From positions 1-44,424 of the forward strand of contig CALWJT010000018.1 of NCBI GenBank assembly GCA_944381075.1: a stretch of 44,424 nucleotides of DNA, read 5' to 3'. Position 1 is the first letter of the stretch. Every line of letters starts with the position of its first letter. The notes under the pieces were generated by a model. The model was not told where the DNA came from. It ran no database searches and saw only the letters and a list, made by a program, of their open reading frames with translations. This stretch comes from an uncultured Clostridia bacterium. GTDB taxonomy: Bacteria; Bacillota; Clostridia; Oscillospirales; CAG-272. The position numbers and the translations under genes are program-made. This document shows positions 15,449-24,897 of this stretch, one piece after another.

Positions 15449-16363
15449 ATGTCCATCCATATCAAGAACATTTCAAAGTCGTATCGGGACAAAAAGGCCC
15501 TGCAAAACTGCACCTTGACGCTTAACGCCGGGATATATGCCTTATTGGGTCCCAACGGAGCCGGAAAATCCACCCTGATGAATATATTGGCGGGAAATTT
15601 GCTGCCCGACAGCGGTGAAATCTTATATCAGGACGGGCAGGCGCCAGCTCAAAATATTCTGAAAATGGGGAAAAATTACAGATCAAAGCTGGGATTTATG
15701 CCTCAATATCCGGGAATGTATCCTAATTTCACAGTAGAATATTTTATGAAGTACATGTACTATCTCAAATGCGCAGACAAAGAAAATAAAAAATCCCGGA
15801 CCCACGGCGGAGCTCAGACAGAAATCACGGAAATTTTAAAAGCGGTAGAATTATATGACGTGCGCGATAGAAAAATACAAGCCCTGTCCGGCGGGATGAA
15901 GCAGCGGCTTGCCCTCGCGCAGGCGGTTTTAGGGGAGCCGTCCGTTTTGATTCTTGACGAGCCAACGGCCGGACTCGATCCCAGACAGCGGATCTCCATC
16001 CGAAATTATATTTCTCAAATCGCCCTGGATAAAATCGTCCTGATCGCTACCCATATCGTAAGCGACATCGAATGGATCGCACAAAATGTCATTCTACTGA
16101 AGCAGGGGGTCGTCGTCGACTTTGGCTCTCCTCATCACCTGATCTCCAAAATGGATGGGAAAGTATGGGAGCTCAAAGCGGAAAAAGAGGATTTAACCGA
16201 GATACAAACCCATTTCCGGACCGTCAATCTGACTCAAGATGAAAAAGAAGAAAGCATCGTCTGCATCCGCGTTCTTTCAGACATACGGCCCGCAGAGAAC
16301 GCCGTATGCGTCGGGCCCTCTTTGGAAGATTATTATTTATATGTTTTCGGCACGGAAACATGA
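15449..16363 (+). CDS. ABC transporter ATP-binding protein
   Basis: A 304-residue ABC ATPase: Walker A GPNGAGKST (34-42), Q-loop Gln86, signature LSGGM (146-150), Walker B VLILDE (166-171), 'THIVSD' switch. The C-terminal about 80 residues are a regulatory extension of the type seen in ABC-2 exporters (bacteriocin or drug export, or bacitracin-type). I chose the ATG at 15449 because AGGAG lies 7 nt upstream and the family starts here; the open frame from 15359 is AT-rich leader. It pairs with the permease 66 nt downstream. Confidence 0.92.
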   Translation: MSIHIKNISKSYRDKKALQNCTLTLNAGIYALLGPNGAGKSTLMNILAGNLLPDSGEILYQDGQAPAQNILKMGKNYRSKLGFMPQYPGMYPNFTVEYFMKYMYYLKCADKENKKSRTHGGAQTEITEILKAVELYDVRDRKIQALSGGMKQRLALAQAVLGEPSVLILDEPTAGLDPRQRISIRNYISQIALDKIVLIATHIVSDIEWIAQNVILLKQGVVVDFGSPHHLISKMDGKVWELKAEKEDLTEIQTHFRTVNLTQDEKEESIVCIRVLSDIRPAENAVCVGPSLEDYYLYVFGTET

Positions 16364-16429
16364 TCGTCATCGTTATGAGATATCCCAGGCATCTGCGTAT
16401 CCAGCGGGCGCTGCCGGAAGGAGGAACCC

Positions 16430-18652
16430 ATGAAATATGAAATCAAAAAGCTGTCAACCTCTAAATTTTTCATCCTTCTCCTGATCTGCCTTCTCGCGAA
16501 TCTGTTTTTTTGTTATACCGGCATACCGGAACTCCCCGCTGGAAAAGAAGAGATGGACCGCTATCTGGCGCTCTACATAAACGACTATGAAAGCTTTGAA
16601 GCGGCGTACAGAAGCCTCGGTCCGATCGACGACGGTATCGACCCTTCCCGTCTCCCGTCGGACGCCTATTGCATGAAAACCATCGCCGAGCAGGCGATGT
16701 ATCTCTCGCGATACCGCGAGGAGCTGTCCGCAACGCTCTTTCAGGCCGAGGTCAACCTGTCAAGGCTTGATCCGCATACGTTCATGTACCGCTATCAAAG
16801 TCAGATCTTGGAGATCTATCCAAGGCTTGCCGAGCAGCCGATGGAGGTCAGCCAGATCCGAGGCTGGGATTTTTTCTTTGAATATCATACCTCGGACATT
16901 CTATCCGCTATCTTCATCATACTCGCCGCCGTCCTTTTATTCATGATGGAAGAAGAATGCGCCATGACCCCCATCCATCAGACCTGCATCAGAGGAAGAT
17001 TCCGGCTTTCCGTCAACAAGTCGCTTGTGATACTGTTCCTTTCAGCGCTGATCATCGTTTTGCAGACGGTCCTCACACTGCTCTGCCTCCAAATCAAGAC
17101 CGGACTGACAGGACAGCAGCTTCCAATCCAAATGCTTCCGCCGTTCGAGTTCGCCCCGTATTCCCTGTCGATCGGAGGCTTTGCCCTTTTTCAGCTCCTT
17201 TTCAAAATCGCCGGCGTATTTCTTCTCGGACTTGTGACTGCCGCCGTGACAAAATTCACAAGAACGCCGATCTTTTCGTTCGCTTTCTCCGTTCTTCTCC
17301 TTGTCATAGAATCCCGTATCCTGCCCGACGATACCCTGCAAAATGCGTTCGGAAGATACATCAACCTGTATCAGCTCCTGTGTGCGGACGATATTTTCCG
17401 GCGGTATGTTGCGCTTAACCTGTTTGGATACGCAGTCGATGCCGTCGCCGCGCTCATTTTCTGTTTTCTTTTTTGCTGCGGGGCGCTCTATTTTGCCCTA
17501 TACCGGATGTGTCAAAAGGTCCCAAGTCAAAGGCCGCGCATCCTTTCCCGCATCCGAGGAATCGGCAGACGGCGGCGCGGCCCCGTACTCCCCGCCTCCT
17601 ATCCTTTTTGCGAAATTCAAAAGCTTCGCGCGAAAAAATGGATGCTCCTGCTCGCCGCCCTCTTGATTGTTTTCAAATGCTACAGCGTCTACGGAAGCGT
17701 CTCCGATATCGACGACACGGTATACCGCAATTTTCTCGCACAGCTTGAAGGCGAATATTCCGCGGAGAAGGATGCGGACATCCAAGGCATCCGGCTTGAA
17801 ATCGACGAAATCCTGCAAAGAAAAGAGCAAATTGCCGCCGCATACCGGGAAGGGGAGATCGACGAGCGGACCTATGAGAGCTTTATGGAGCAATACTGGG
17901 ATTCCTATGTCATCGACCGCGAATTTGAGAAGGTAGAGGCCCAGAACGAATACCTGAAGCAGCTTCAAGCAGAAGGAAAAACGGGATGGTTTCTTTACGA
18001 TACGGGCTTTTCCATCCTTTTTGGGGGATCCGCCGACTGGCTCTTCTGTCTTTTTCTCTTCCTGTTGACCCATTGGCTTTTTCTTGATGAGAACAGCCTC
18101 AAAATCACGCCTATCCTCAAAACGACACGAAACGGCAGAACGTCCTTTTTCCTGCAAAAAATCGGCTTTGCCCTTCTCCTTGGCGCTTTGTCCGCTGTCC
18201 TTTTCTCCGCCGTCGACTGGATCATGATGACCGCCTGCCTCCCCTCCTCTGCCTTGCAGGCGCCCGCCTACAGCCTGCCGTTACTGGAAGGCATACAATC
18301 GGAAATCACCATCCTTCAAATGTATATCGTCTGCTTTCTTCTCAGACTGGCGACGGCCTCTCTGTCAGCCGCCTTCTTTGCTTGTCTCGGACTTTATTTC
18401 GAGCGATTCGTAAGCCTTGCGACGGGCGCCTTGGCCTTTCTCTTCGTCCCGGCATTGCTGGGGAAAAATATTACGTTCTTTGCGTATATCGACATCACCG
18501 CCTTCCTGTCGGGCAGCCGCGCCGTCGTTCTGTCCTCACAGGTCCCTTTCCTATCCGGATGGGGCATCCTATGGGTCCAGATTCTTCTGTACGGTGCGCT
18601 GTCGCTTCTCTTTTTCTACCGTGCAAGAAAAAAATGGTGTCAACCATCCTAA
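16430..18652 (+). CDS. Large ABC-2 type permease
   Basis: A 740-residue membrane protein organised as two similar halves. Each half begins with a cytoplasmic basic start and one TM segment (residues 11-31 and about 408-426), then a long exported, acidic, helical region (32-150 and about 430-525), then a cluster of five or so TM segments. This is the layout of two fused ABC-2 permease subunits, so one chain plus an ATPase dimer could make the whole exporter. The second exported region is Glu/Gln-rich and probably coiled. GGAGG precedes the ATG. The cargo is unknown; the lipoprotein gene 15 nt downstream is likely a partner. Confidence 0.75.
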   Translation: MKYEIKKLSTSKFFILLLICLLANLFFCYTGIPELPAGKEEMDRYLALYINDYESFEAAYRSLGPIDDGIDPSRLPSDAYCMKTIAEQAMYLSRYREELSATLFQAEVNLSRLDPHTFMYRYQSQILEIYPRLAEQPMEVSQIRGWDFFFEYHTSDILSAIFIILAAVLLFMMEEECAMTPIHQTCIRGRFRLSVNKSLVILFLSALIIVLQTVLTLLCLQIKTGLTGQQLPIQMLPPFEFAPYSLSIGGFALFQLLFKIAGVFLLGLVTAAVTKFTRTPIFSFAFSVLLLVIESRILPDDTLQNAFGRYINLYQLLCADDIFRRYVALNLFGYAVDAVAALIFCFLFCCGALYFALYRMCQKVPSQRPRILSRIRGIGRRRRGPVLPASYPFCEIQKLRAKKWMLLLAALLIVFKCYSVYGSVSDIDDTVYRNFLAQLEGEYSAEKDADIQGIRLEIDEILQRKEQIAAAYREGEIDERTYESFMEQYWDSYVIDREFEKVEAQNEYLKQLQAEGKTGWFLYDTGFSILFGGSADWLFCLFLFLLTHWLFLDENSLKITPILKTTRNGRTSFFLQKIGFALLLGALSAVLFSAVDWIMMTACLPSSALQAPAYSLPLLEGIQSEITILQMYIVCFLLRLATASLSAAFFACLGLYFERFVSLATGALAFLFVPALLGKNITFFAYIDITAFLSGSRAVVLSSQVPFLSGWGILWVQILLYGALSLLFFYRARKKWCQPS

Positions 18653-18667
18653 AGAAAGGAGTTTTTC

Positions 18668-19804
18668 ATGAAAACAAAGCTCATTTGCCTCATTCTCGCG
18701 TTAACATGTCTTTTGACCGCCTGCTCCCATAATCCGCAGCCGGGAACGCAGAGCACCAAATCCTCCGGCACCGTCATGCCGGAAGACGAAGACTATGGGA
18801 AAGACGGGACCCTATATGCGGACGTAAACGGCGTTCTCTACCAGTACAGCATACAAAACGGATATGCGACCCCCTTATGCGGAGATCCGCTTTGCAAGCA
18901 TAACGACAGCAGCTGTCCCTTTTACGGAATCGGAGAGGATTTCTATCGGATCGGCAGCGCCATTCTCTATTCCAAGGGGAATTCGATCCTGAAATATGAT
19001 ACCGAGACCGGAGATATCACAACGCTCGGCACGGCAGACGGGCAGATCTATTATATGACCCTGATCGAAAACAGACTGTATTTCAACGCCCTGAACTACG
19101 ATTTCGCCCCGGACGCCGAGCATACGGTGCGCGTCGGTCTGTTCTATATGGATCTCGCGGACAATTCCATCACAAAGCTGAATACGGAGCCTTTATATGA
19201 GATGCAGGATTTGTACGGATTGGAAAACGGCCGCCTGCTATGGTATGATGTGGGACTTTGGACCTACTATACCTCAGACATGGAGTACCGCGATATCGTC
19301 CCGGCCGACGGTGAAGAACCATACGGGATCCACGCAGGCGGGCATTCGTACCGTCTTGAGGTAAGCTCCGCTGCGCCTATGAGCTTCAACCTGTACAATA
19401 CCGTAGACGGCGAAAAAAACATCGTCCTGCGCGATATCGTTTCGATCAAAGGATACGGGGACGCCTTGTTTGCGACCTATAACCATGAAACGGGCAAGTA
19501 CATAGGTATGCGGCTGTCGGAAGAGGGAAAAGAAGTCCCCGTATATGACTATCAGGGGCGGGAGATCTATCGGTACGATTCGGAGGGCGGCAGCGAAGTC
19601 CTTCTCTGCACGCTGCCGGAGGACTGCATCATCGATTCGCTGGGCCAGGGCGTATCCGCCATGTCCTCAGGCAATTATATCGGGATCCCGCTCAGAGAAT
19701 ACGTATTCGACTCCCGCGGATATGTCACGGGCTATCAGACTGCCAAAAACATTGTGATCGTCAACTGCGTCACGGGCGAATATATCGTCACCAGAACCAG
19801 CTGA
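18668..19804 (+). CDS. Lipoprotein with a conserved-type Cys motif
   Basis: A 378-residue exported protein. The signal peptide ends in the lipobox LTAC, so Cys19 is the predicted lipidated residue. Residues 71-85 read LCGDPLCKHNDSSCPF, a Cys-x4-Cys-x6-Cys cluster with a His that I have seen in clostridial lipoproteins next to ABC-2 exporters; it could bind metal or form disulfides. The remainder consists of Tyr- and Asp-rich beta repeats ('LYYxL' style), suggesting a beta-propeller. AAAGGAG precedes the ATG. Third gene of the transporter operon; probably an extracytoplasmic sensor or accessory of the exporter. Function not established. Confidence 0.7.
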   Translation: MKTKLICLILALTCLLTACSHNPQPGTQSTKSSGTVMPEDEDYGKDGTLYADVNGVLYQYSIQNGYATPLCGDPLCKHNDSSCPFYGIGEDFYRIGSAILYSKGNSILKYDTETGDITTLGTADGQIYYMTLIENRLYFNALNYDFAPDAEHTVRVGLFYMDLADNSITKLNTEPLYEMQDLYGLENGRLLWYDVGLWTYYTSDMEYRDIVPADGEEPYGIHAGGHSYRLEVSSAAPMSFNLYNTVDGEKNIVLRDIVSIKGYGDALFATYNHETGKYIGMRLSEEGKEVPVYDYQGREIYRYDSEGGSEVLLCTLPEDCIIDSLGQGVSAMSSGNYIGIPLREYVFDSRGYVTGYQTAKNIVIVNCVTGEYIVTRTS

Positions 19805-19822
19805 TCCATGCCGCCCCGCCCG

Positions 19823-19855
19823 CACGCGCCCTGTCCGCGGTGCGGACAGGGCGTG
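19823..19855 (+). terminator. GC-rich hairpin after the lipoprotein gene
   Basis: CACGCGCCCTGTCCGC (19823-19838) pairs with GCGGACAGGGCGTGTG (one wobble) around a 3-nt loop, 18 nt after the stop. There is no T-run, so it is a weak terminator at best, but it is followed by another strong hairpin. Confidence 0.5.
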
Positions 19856-19890
19856 TGTGGGGGAGCGCATGAAGAATGCGCAAAGCCAAA

Positions 19891-19936
19891 GGCCTCCCTA
19901 AGAGAGGACGCTGATGCGTCCTCTCTTAGGGAGGCC
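19891..19936. terminator. 21-bp perfect hairpin between convergent operons
   Basis: GGCCTCCCTAAGAGAGGACGC (19891-19911), loop TGAT, and its exact complement (19916-19936). It sits between the lipoprotein gene and trpA, which converge, and probably terminates both; T-rich sequence follows on the minus strand. Confidence 0.75.
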
Positions 19937-19959
19937 CTGCTTCTATAGGAAATGCGCCT

Positions 19960-20730
19960 TTATCGGAGCGCCTCCTTCATGGATCTCACATATGCTCCGA
20001 TATGGGCGGGCGCGTCCTTGCCATATTCCGCAAGCAACCGGACAATGGCAGAACCGACGATGACGCCGTCGGAAACGGCCGCCATTTCCTTTGCCTGCGC
20101 CGGCGTGGAAATCCCAAAGCCAATCGCGCACGGAACATCGGTATTCTCTCGGATCACACCGACGATCTTTGCAAGATCGGTTTGGATCTTCTTCCGGACG
20201 CCGGTCACGCCGAGACTGGAAACCACATACACAAAGCCCTCCGCCTCCCTCGCGATCATCGCGATCCGATTCTCGGAGGTAGGCGCGATAAGCGAGATAA
20301 AATCCACGCCGTATTTCCGGCAGACAGGCTGGAACTCGTCTTTTTCCTCAAAGGGAACGTCAGGCAGGATCAGCCCGTCGATCCCGATATCGCGGCAGGC
20401 ACAGAGGAAGCGTTCCGGTCCATAAGAGAACACCACATTGGCATAGGTCATAAATGCCAGAGGGATGCTGACGTCGCGGCGAAGCTCTCTTACAAAGGCA
20501 AAAATGCTGTCGGTCGTGACACCGCCCTTCAGAGCGCGCAGGTTCGCCGCCTGAATCACGGGCCCCTCTGCGGTGGGATCGGAAAACGGGATGCCGAGCT
20601 CGATAAGGTCCGCGCCATTTTCCGCCGCGGCGCGCACAGCGGCTGCCGTCGTCTCAAGGTCCGGATCGCCGCAGGTAAGAAAGGCGATGAACGCCTTGCC
20701 GTTTTCAAATGCTTTCCCAAGGTTACTCAT
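19960..20730 (-). CDS. trpA: Tryptophan synthase alpha chain
   Basis: A 256-residue TIM-barrel enzyme that cleaves indole-3-glycerol phosphate to indole and glyceraldehyde 3-phosphate. Catalytic Glu44 lies in '[11 protein letters not shown]'; the second acidic position (Asp60 in the Salmonella enzyme) is Glu55 in 'TAEGP', a natural variant in many Bacillota. The phosphate-binding 'GFGIST' and 'GSAIV' loops are intact. The ATG at 20730 (GGGAGG upstream) overlaps the trpB stop by 8 nt. Last gene of the trp operon. Confidence 0.96.
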   Translation of the reverse strand: MSNLGKAFENGKAFIAFLTCGDPDLETTAAAVRAAAENGADLIELGIPFSDPTAEGPVIQAANLRALKGGVTTDSIFAFVRELRRDVSIPLAFMTYANVVFSYGPERFLCACRDIGIDGLILPDVPFEEKDEFQPVCRKYGVDFISLIAPTSENRIAMIAREAEGFVYVVSSLGVTGVRKKIQTDLAKIVGVIRENTDVPCAIGFGISTPAQAKEMAAVSDGVIVGSAIVRLLAEYGKDAPAHIGAYVRSMKEALR

Positions 20731-21919
20731 GGATATCCTCCCCTCTGTAGCGGGCAATGGCAGCGCAGTCCTTATCGCCTCTGCCCGAAATGGTTATCAC
20801 AACGATATCTCTCTTATCCATCGCCGGCACCAGCTTCATGGCATATGCTACCGCATGCGCCGATTCGATCGCGGGAATGATCCCCTCCGTCCTTGCCAGA
20901 TATTCAAAAGCGCAGACGGCCTCATCATCCGTTACCGGAACATACTCCGCGCGTCCGATGTCATGCAGATAGGCATGCTCCGGCCCGACGCCCGGATAGT
21001 CCAGTCCCGCAGAAATGGAATAAACGGGCGCGATCTGGCCGTATTCGTCCTGGCAGAAATACGATTTCATCCCATGGAAGATGCCGAGCTTTCCCGTATT
21101 CACCGTCGCAGCCGTCTCAAACGTATCGATGCCCCGTCCCGCCGCCTCGCAGCCGATGAGCCGGACGGATTTCTCCTCAATAAAATGATAGAAGGAGCCG
21201 ATCGCGTTGGAGCCGCCGCCCACGCACGCGATGACCGCGTCAGGAAGTCTGCCCTCCTTTTCCATCATTTGTTCCTTGATTTCCTTCGAGATCACTGCCT
21301 GGAAGTCTCTGACGATCGTCGGGAACGGATGCGGACCCATGACCGAGCCAAGACAGTAATGGGTGTCCTCGATACGGGAGGTCCATTCCCGCATCGCCTC
21401 CGATACCGCGTCCTTGAGCGTTGCCGTGCCGCTTTTCACGGGAATCACCTCGGCGCCGAGCAGACGCATCCGGTATACATTGAGTGCCTGGCGGACGGTA
21501 TCCTCCTCCCCCATGAATACCACGCATTCCATGCCCATAAGGGCGGCGGCGGTCGCCGTGGCGACGCCATGCTGACCGGCGCCGGTCTCCGCGATAAGGC
21601 GGGTCTTGCCCATCCTCTTCGCCAGCAGCGCCTGCCCCAGCACATTGTTGATCTTATGGGCGCCGGTATGATTGAGATCCTCGCGCTTGAGGTAGATCTT
21701 CGCGCCGCCAAGCTCCCTTGTCATTTTTTCCGCATAATAAAGACGCGAGGGCCTTCCCGCATATTCATTCAAAAGCCTTGTGAGCTCCCGCTGAAATCCG
21801 GGGTCGTTTTTATAATGGTTGTATGCTCTCTCAAGCTCGATGACAGCATTCATCAGCGTTTCGGGAATATACTGTCCGCCGTGAATGCCGAAGCGTCCGT
21901 TCGGATTTGTCACCTTCAT
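20723..21919 (-). CDS. trpB: Tryptophan synthase beta chain
   Basis: A 398-residue PLP enzyme joining indole and serine. Lys89 in '[11 protein letters not shown]' forms the Schiff base, Glu in 'ETGAGQHG' is the catalytic acid, and 'GGGSNAIG' binds the cofactor phosphate. Length and sequence are those of the TrpB1 type that works with TrpA. Its ATG overlaps the trpF stop (ATGA); GGAAGG serves as ribosome binding site inside trpF. Confidence 0.97.
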   Translation of the reverse strand: MKVTNPNGRFGIHGGQYIPETLMNAVIELERAYNHYKNDPGFQRELTRLLNEYAGRPSRLYYAEKMTRELGGAKIYLKREDLNHTGAHKINNVLGQALLAKRMGKTRLIAETGAGQHGVATATAAALMGMECVVFMGEEDTVRQALNVYRMRLLGAEVIPVKSGTATLKDAVSEAMREWTSRIEDTHYCLGSVMGPHPFPTIVRDFQAVISKEIKEQMMEKEGRLPDAVIACVGGGSNAIGSFYHFIEEKSVRLIGCEAAGRGIDTFETAATVNTGKLGIFHGMKSYFCQDEYGQIAPVYSISAGLDYPGVGPEHAYLHDIGRAEYVPVTDDEAVCAFEYLARTEGIIPAIESAHAVAYAMKLVPAMDKRDIVVITISGRGDKDCAAIARYRGEDIHE

Positions 21920-22518
21920 CCTTCCTTTCTGACCGCGGCAACAAAAGCCGCCATTTTGTTTTTATCCTTGGCTCCGGCGGTCTCGATGCCGGAGCTGACA
22001 TCCACCGCATAAGGGTGAAATCTCGCCACCGCGTCTCCGACACATGCGGCGTCCAGCCCGCCCGCGAGGAAATACGGCCTTTTCACCGGCCGGATCCAAT
22101 GCCAATCGAACGCCGTTCCGGTTCCGCCGCCCGAATCGAGCAGGACATAATCCGCGCTGCATGCGAGCGCCCGTTCCACATCCTGCGCGCCGGTAATGCG
22201 GAACGCCTTGATCAGCGGTTTTTCGGTATAAGACCGCAGCCGCCGGATGTCGTCCTCCCCTTCCGACCCGTGGAGCTGTACGATATCGATGATTCCGTCG
22301 TCGAGCAAACGGAGGATCGTCTCCGGATCTTCATCGACGAATACGCCGACCACCTCGATCCCCGCACGGAGCCGGTTTTTCAGATAGGCCGCCGTTTCTG
22401 CCGAGACCGCACGCCGGCTCCCCTTGGCAAATACAAAGCCGACGTATTCCGGACGCAGCTCGTTCGCAGCTTCGATCTCGCTGATCCTCGTCAGTCCGCA
22501 AAGCTTGATTTTCGTCAT
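21916..22518 (-). CDS. trpF: Phosphoribosylanthranilate isomerase
   Basis: A 200-residue TIM-barrel enzyme. 'KLCGLTR' carries catalytic Cys7, and '[10 protein letters not shown]' contains the catalytic Asp and phosphate loop. '[12 protein letters not shown]' and 'VGVFVD' are further family blocks. It is separate from trpC, not fused as in enterobacteria. ATGA overlaps join it to trpC and trpB. Confidence 0.95.
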   Translation of the reverse strand: MTKIKLCGLTRISEIEAANELRPEYVGFVFAKGSRRAVSAETAAYLKNRLRAGIEVVGVFVDEDPETILRLLDDGIIDIVQLHGSEGEDDIRRLRSYTEKPLIKAFRITGAQDVERALACSADYVLLDSGGGTGTAFDWHWIRPVKRPYFLAGGLDAACVGDAVARFHPYAVDVSSGIETAGAKDKNKMAAFVAAVRKEG

Positions 22519-23297
22519 ACCCCACCTCGAAGCTCGGCAAGCTTTGCCTTTTTATCGACAGCCCGCATCAGCGCCTCGCCGACCAGCACAGCGTCGACAC
22601 CGAGCGCACGCAGAGCCGCCACATCCGCAGCGTCGGAGATGCCGCTTTCGGACACGAACAAAACACCGTCCGGAACAAGATGCCGAAGCCGCATGCCATT
22701 TTTCGGATCCACGGTAAAATCCCTCAGATCCCGGTTATTGACGCCGACAATCCGCGCGCCCGCTTCCACGGCAAGTCTTACCTCGTCTGCGTCACGCGCT
22801 TCCACCAGAGCAGAAAGGCCGAGCGCGTCGCAAAGGACCATAAATTCCCTTAGCTGCTCTTCCGTCAGAATCGAGCAGATCAGCAGTACCGCCGACGCGC
22901 CGAGCGTTTTCGCCTCGCAGATCATGTATTCGTCCACAATAAAATCTTTGCGCAGGCAAGGGAGCGATACCGCAGCCGCGATTTCCTTCAAATACGCATC
23001 ACGTCCGAGGAACCATTTCGGCTCGGTCAGTACGGAAATACAATCGGCGCCCGCCGCCTCGTATTCCCTCGCGATCTGCAAATAGGGAAATTCGGGAGAG
23101 ATGACCCCCTTCGACGGAGAAGCCTTTTTGCATTCACAGATAAAGGCGATCCCGTCCCTTTTCAAGGCTCGCTCAAAGGGAAATGCTCCTCTCGGCAGGG
23201 AGAATGCCTGCTGCCGAAGGACCTCAAGCGGCACGCGGCGCTCCGCTTGCCGTACCCGCTCTCTGGCATAACCGGCAAGGGAATCCAAGATCGTCAT
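22515..23297 (-). CDS. trpC: Indole-3-glycerol phosphate synthase
   Basis: A 260-residue TIM-barrel enzyme that closes the indole ring. '[14 protein letters not shown]' holds a catalytic Lys, 'LTEPKWFLG' (with the usual FxG end) and '[13 protein letters not shown]' the next, then 'VGVNNRDL' and 'VSESGISD'. All the blocks of the family are intact. ATGA overlap with trpD. Confidence 0.96.
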   Translation of the reverse strand: MTILDSLAGYARERVRQAERRVPLEVLRQQAFSLPRGAFPFERALKRDGIAFICECKKASPSKGVISPEFPYLQIAREYEAAGADCISVLTEPKWFLGRDAYLKEIAAAVSLPCLRKDFIVDEYMICEAKTLGASAVLLICSILTEEQLREFMVLCDALGLSALVEARDADEVRLAVEAGARIVGVNNRDLRDFTVDPKNGMRLRHLVPDGVLFVSESGISDAADVAALRALGVDAVLVGEALMRAVDKKAKLAELRGGV

Positions 23298-24325
23298 GCC
23301 TCCCCCTCCGGACGGCCGCTCATTTCGATCAGTTTCTGCAGCGTGTCATACGCCTTGCCGGAATCGATCAGCTCCGCCGCAAGCGCTATGCCGTCCCGCA
23401 GGCTCTGCGCCTTGCCGCCGATATAGAGCGATGCACCCGCGTTCATCAAGACTGCATTTCTCCTGTGTCCCTTCTCCGCGCGAAGGACGTCGAGCGTGAT
23501 CCTTGCATTTTCCGCAGGCGTCCCGCCCCGAAGGTCCTCTCTTGCACAGCGCGAGAAGCCGAAATCCTCCGGCGCGATGGTGTAGGTCTTGAACCAGCCG
23601 TCCTTGCATTCACAGACGGTCGTCGGCGCACTCATGGAGATCTCATCGAGCTTATCCTGTCCGTATACGACCATCCCGCGCTTGACGCCGAGACTCATCA
23701 AAACCTGCGCGAGAGGCTCGACCAGATACTCGTCGTACACGCCGAGCAGCTGCAGGGATGGGCTTCCGGGATTTGTGAGCGGGCCCAAAATATTGAAAAC
23801 GGTACGAAACCCCAGTTCCTTCCGGATGGAAGCCACATATTTCATCGAGGTATGGTACTGCTGGGCGAAGAAAAAACACATGCCGACCTCATGCAGCAGC
23901 TCCCGGCACCGCGCAGGACTTTGCCGGATGTTCACGCCGAGCGCCTCCAGGCAGTCCGCCGCTCCGCACCGTGAGGAGGCGGCGCGGTTGCCGTGCTTTG
24001 CGACCTTCATCCCGCCTGCCGCCGCAACAAGCGCGGCCGTGGTGGAAATATTGAAGCTGCCGGCGCCATCGCCTCCGGTGCCGACGATTTCAAACAGCTC
24101 CATATCGGTTTCCACGCGGATCGCGTGCGCGCGCATCGCAGCCGCGCATCCTGCGATCTCATCCGTCGTTTCCGCACGCGCGCTTTTGGTGGAAAGAGCC
24201 GCGAGAAAGGCGGCATTCTGCGTCGGGGAGGTCGTTCCGCTCATGATTTCATTCATGACGGCGTATGCCTCGTCATAGGTGAGATCCTCTTTGTTTACGA
24301 TTTTGACTATGGCCTCTTTGATCAT
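23294..24325 (-). CDS. trpD: Anthranilate phosphoribosyltransferase
   Basis: A 343-residue enzyme adding phosphoribosyl to anthranilate. 'GTGGDG' (82-87) is the PRPP loop, '[15 protein letters not shown]' and '[15 protein letters not shown]' follow as in the family. The ATG at 24325 overlaps the trpG stop (ATGA) and has GGAGG upstream; the longer frame to 24409 is rejected. TrpD is not fused to TrpG here. Confidence 0.96.
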   Translation of the reverse strand: MIKEAIVKIVNKEDLTYDEAYAVMNEIMSGTTSPTQNAAFLAALSTKSARAETTDEIAGCAAAMRAHAIRVETDMELFEIVGTGGDGAGSFNISTTAALVAAAGGMKVAKHGNRAASSRCGAADCLEALGVNIRQSPARCRELLHEVGMCFFFAQQYHTSMKYVASIRKELGFRTVFNILGPLTNPGSPSLQLLGVYDEYLVEPLAQVLMSLGVKRGMVVYGQDKLDEISMSAPTTVCECKDGWFKTYTIAPEDFGFSRCAREDLRGGTPAENARITLDVLRAEKGHRRNAVLMNAGASLYIGGKAQSLRDGIALAAELIDSGKAYDTLQKLIEMSGRPEGEA

Positions 24326-24897
24326 ATCGCTTCCTCCTTTATAAAGTGATACAGCATCTGCCTTCCATTTGGCGTCAGGATCGATTCCGGATGGAACTGT
24401 ACGCCCCAAATGGGGTACCTTTTATGCTCCACCGCCATCACTTCCCCCTGCGCAGTACGCGCCGTCACCTTCAGGCAATCCGGTATGGTATCGGGGTCCG
24501 CAGCAAGAGAATGATACCTTGCCACAGGAGCCGTTTCAGGACATCCGCGGAACAGCCGGCATGTCGTATCGAAGCGTACCTCGGACTGCTTGCCGTGCAT
24601 CAGGCATCCCGCATAGGTGACAGAGGCGCCGAACGCTGCCAAGATCGCCTGATGACCGAGGCATACGCCAAGAGTCGGGATGAAGGGTCCCAGAGCCGTC
24701 ACGGCCTCCATCAGGATCCCCGCATCCTCAGGCCTGCCCGGTCCCGGCGAAAGAAGTAGGCGGCGGGGGGCAAGGGCCCGGATCTCCTCTATGGTTATCG
24801 CGTCGTTGCGGACGACGCGGATATCCGGATCGATCTCTCCCACCATCTGAAAGAGATTGTAGGAAAAGCTGTCATAGTTATCGATAAGCAAAATCAT
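24322..24897 (-). CDS. trpG: Anthranilate synthase component II (glutamine amidotransferase)
   Basis: A 191-residue class I amidotransferase that feeds ammonia to TrpE. Nucleophile Cys79 is in 'LGVCLGHQA'; His169 and Glu171 in 'FHPES' complete the triad. '[13 protein letters not shown]' is the classical TrpG/PabA start. It may also serve p-aminobenzoate synthesis, which sequence alone cannot exclude. ATGA overlap with trpE. Confidence 0.95.
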   Translation of the reverse strand: MILLIDNYDSFSYNLFQMVGEIDPDIRVVRNDAITIEEIRALAPRRLLLSPGPGRPEDAGILMEAVTALGPFIPTLGVCLGHQAILAAFGASVTYAGCLMHGKQSEVRFDTTCRLFRGCPETAPVARYHSLAADPDTIPDCLKVTARTAQGEVMAVEHKRYPIWGVQFHPESILTPNGRQMLYHFIKEEAI

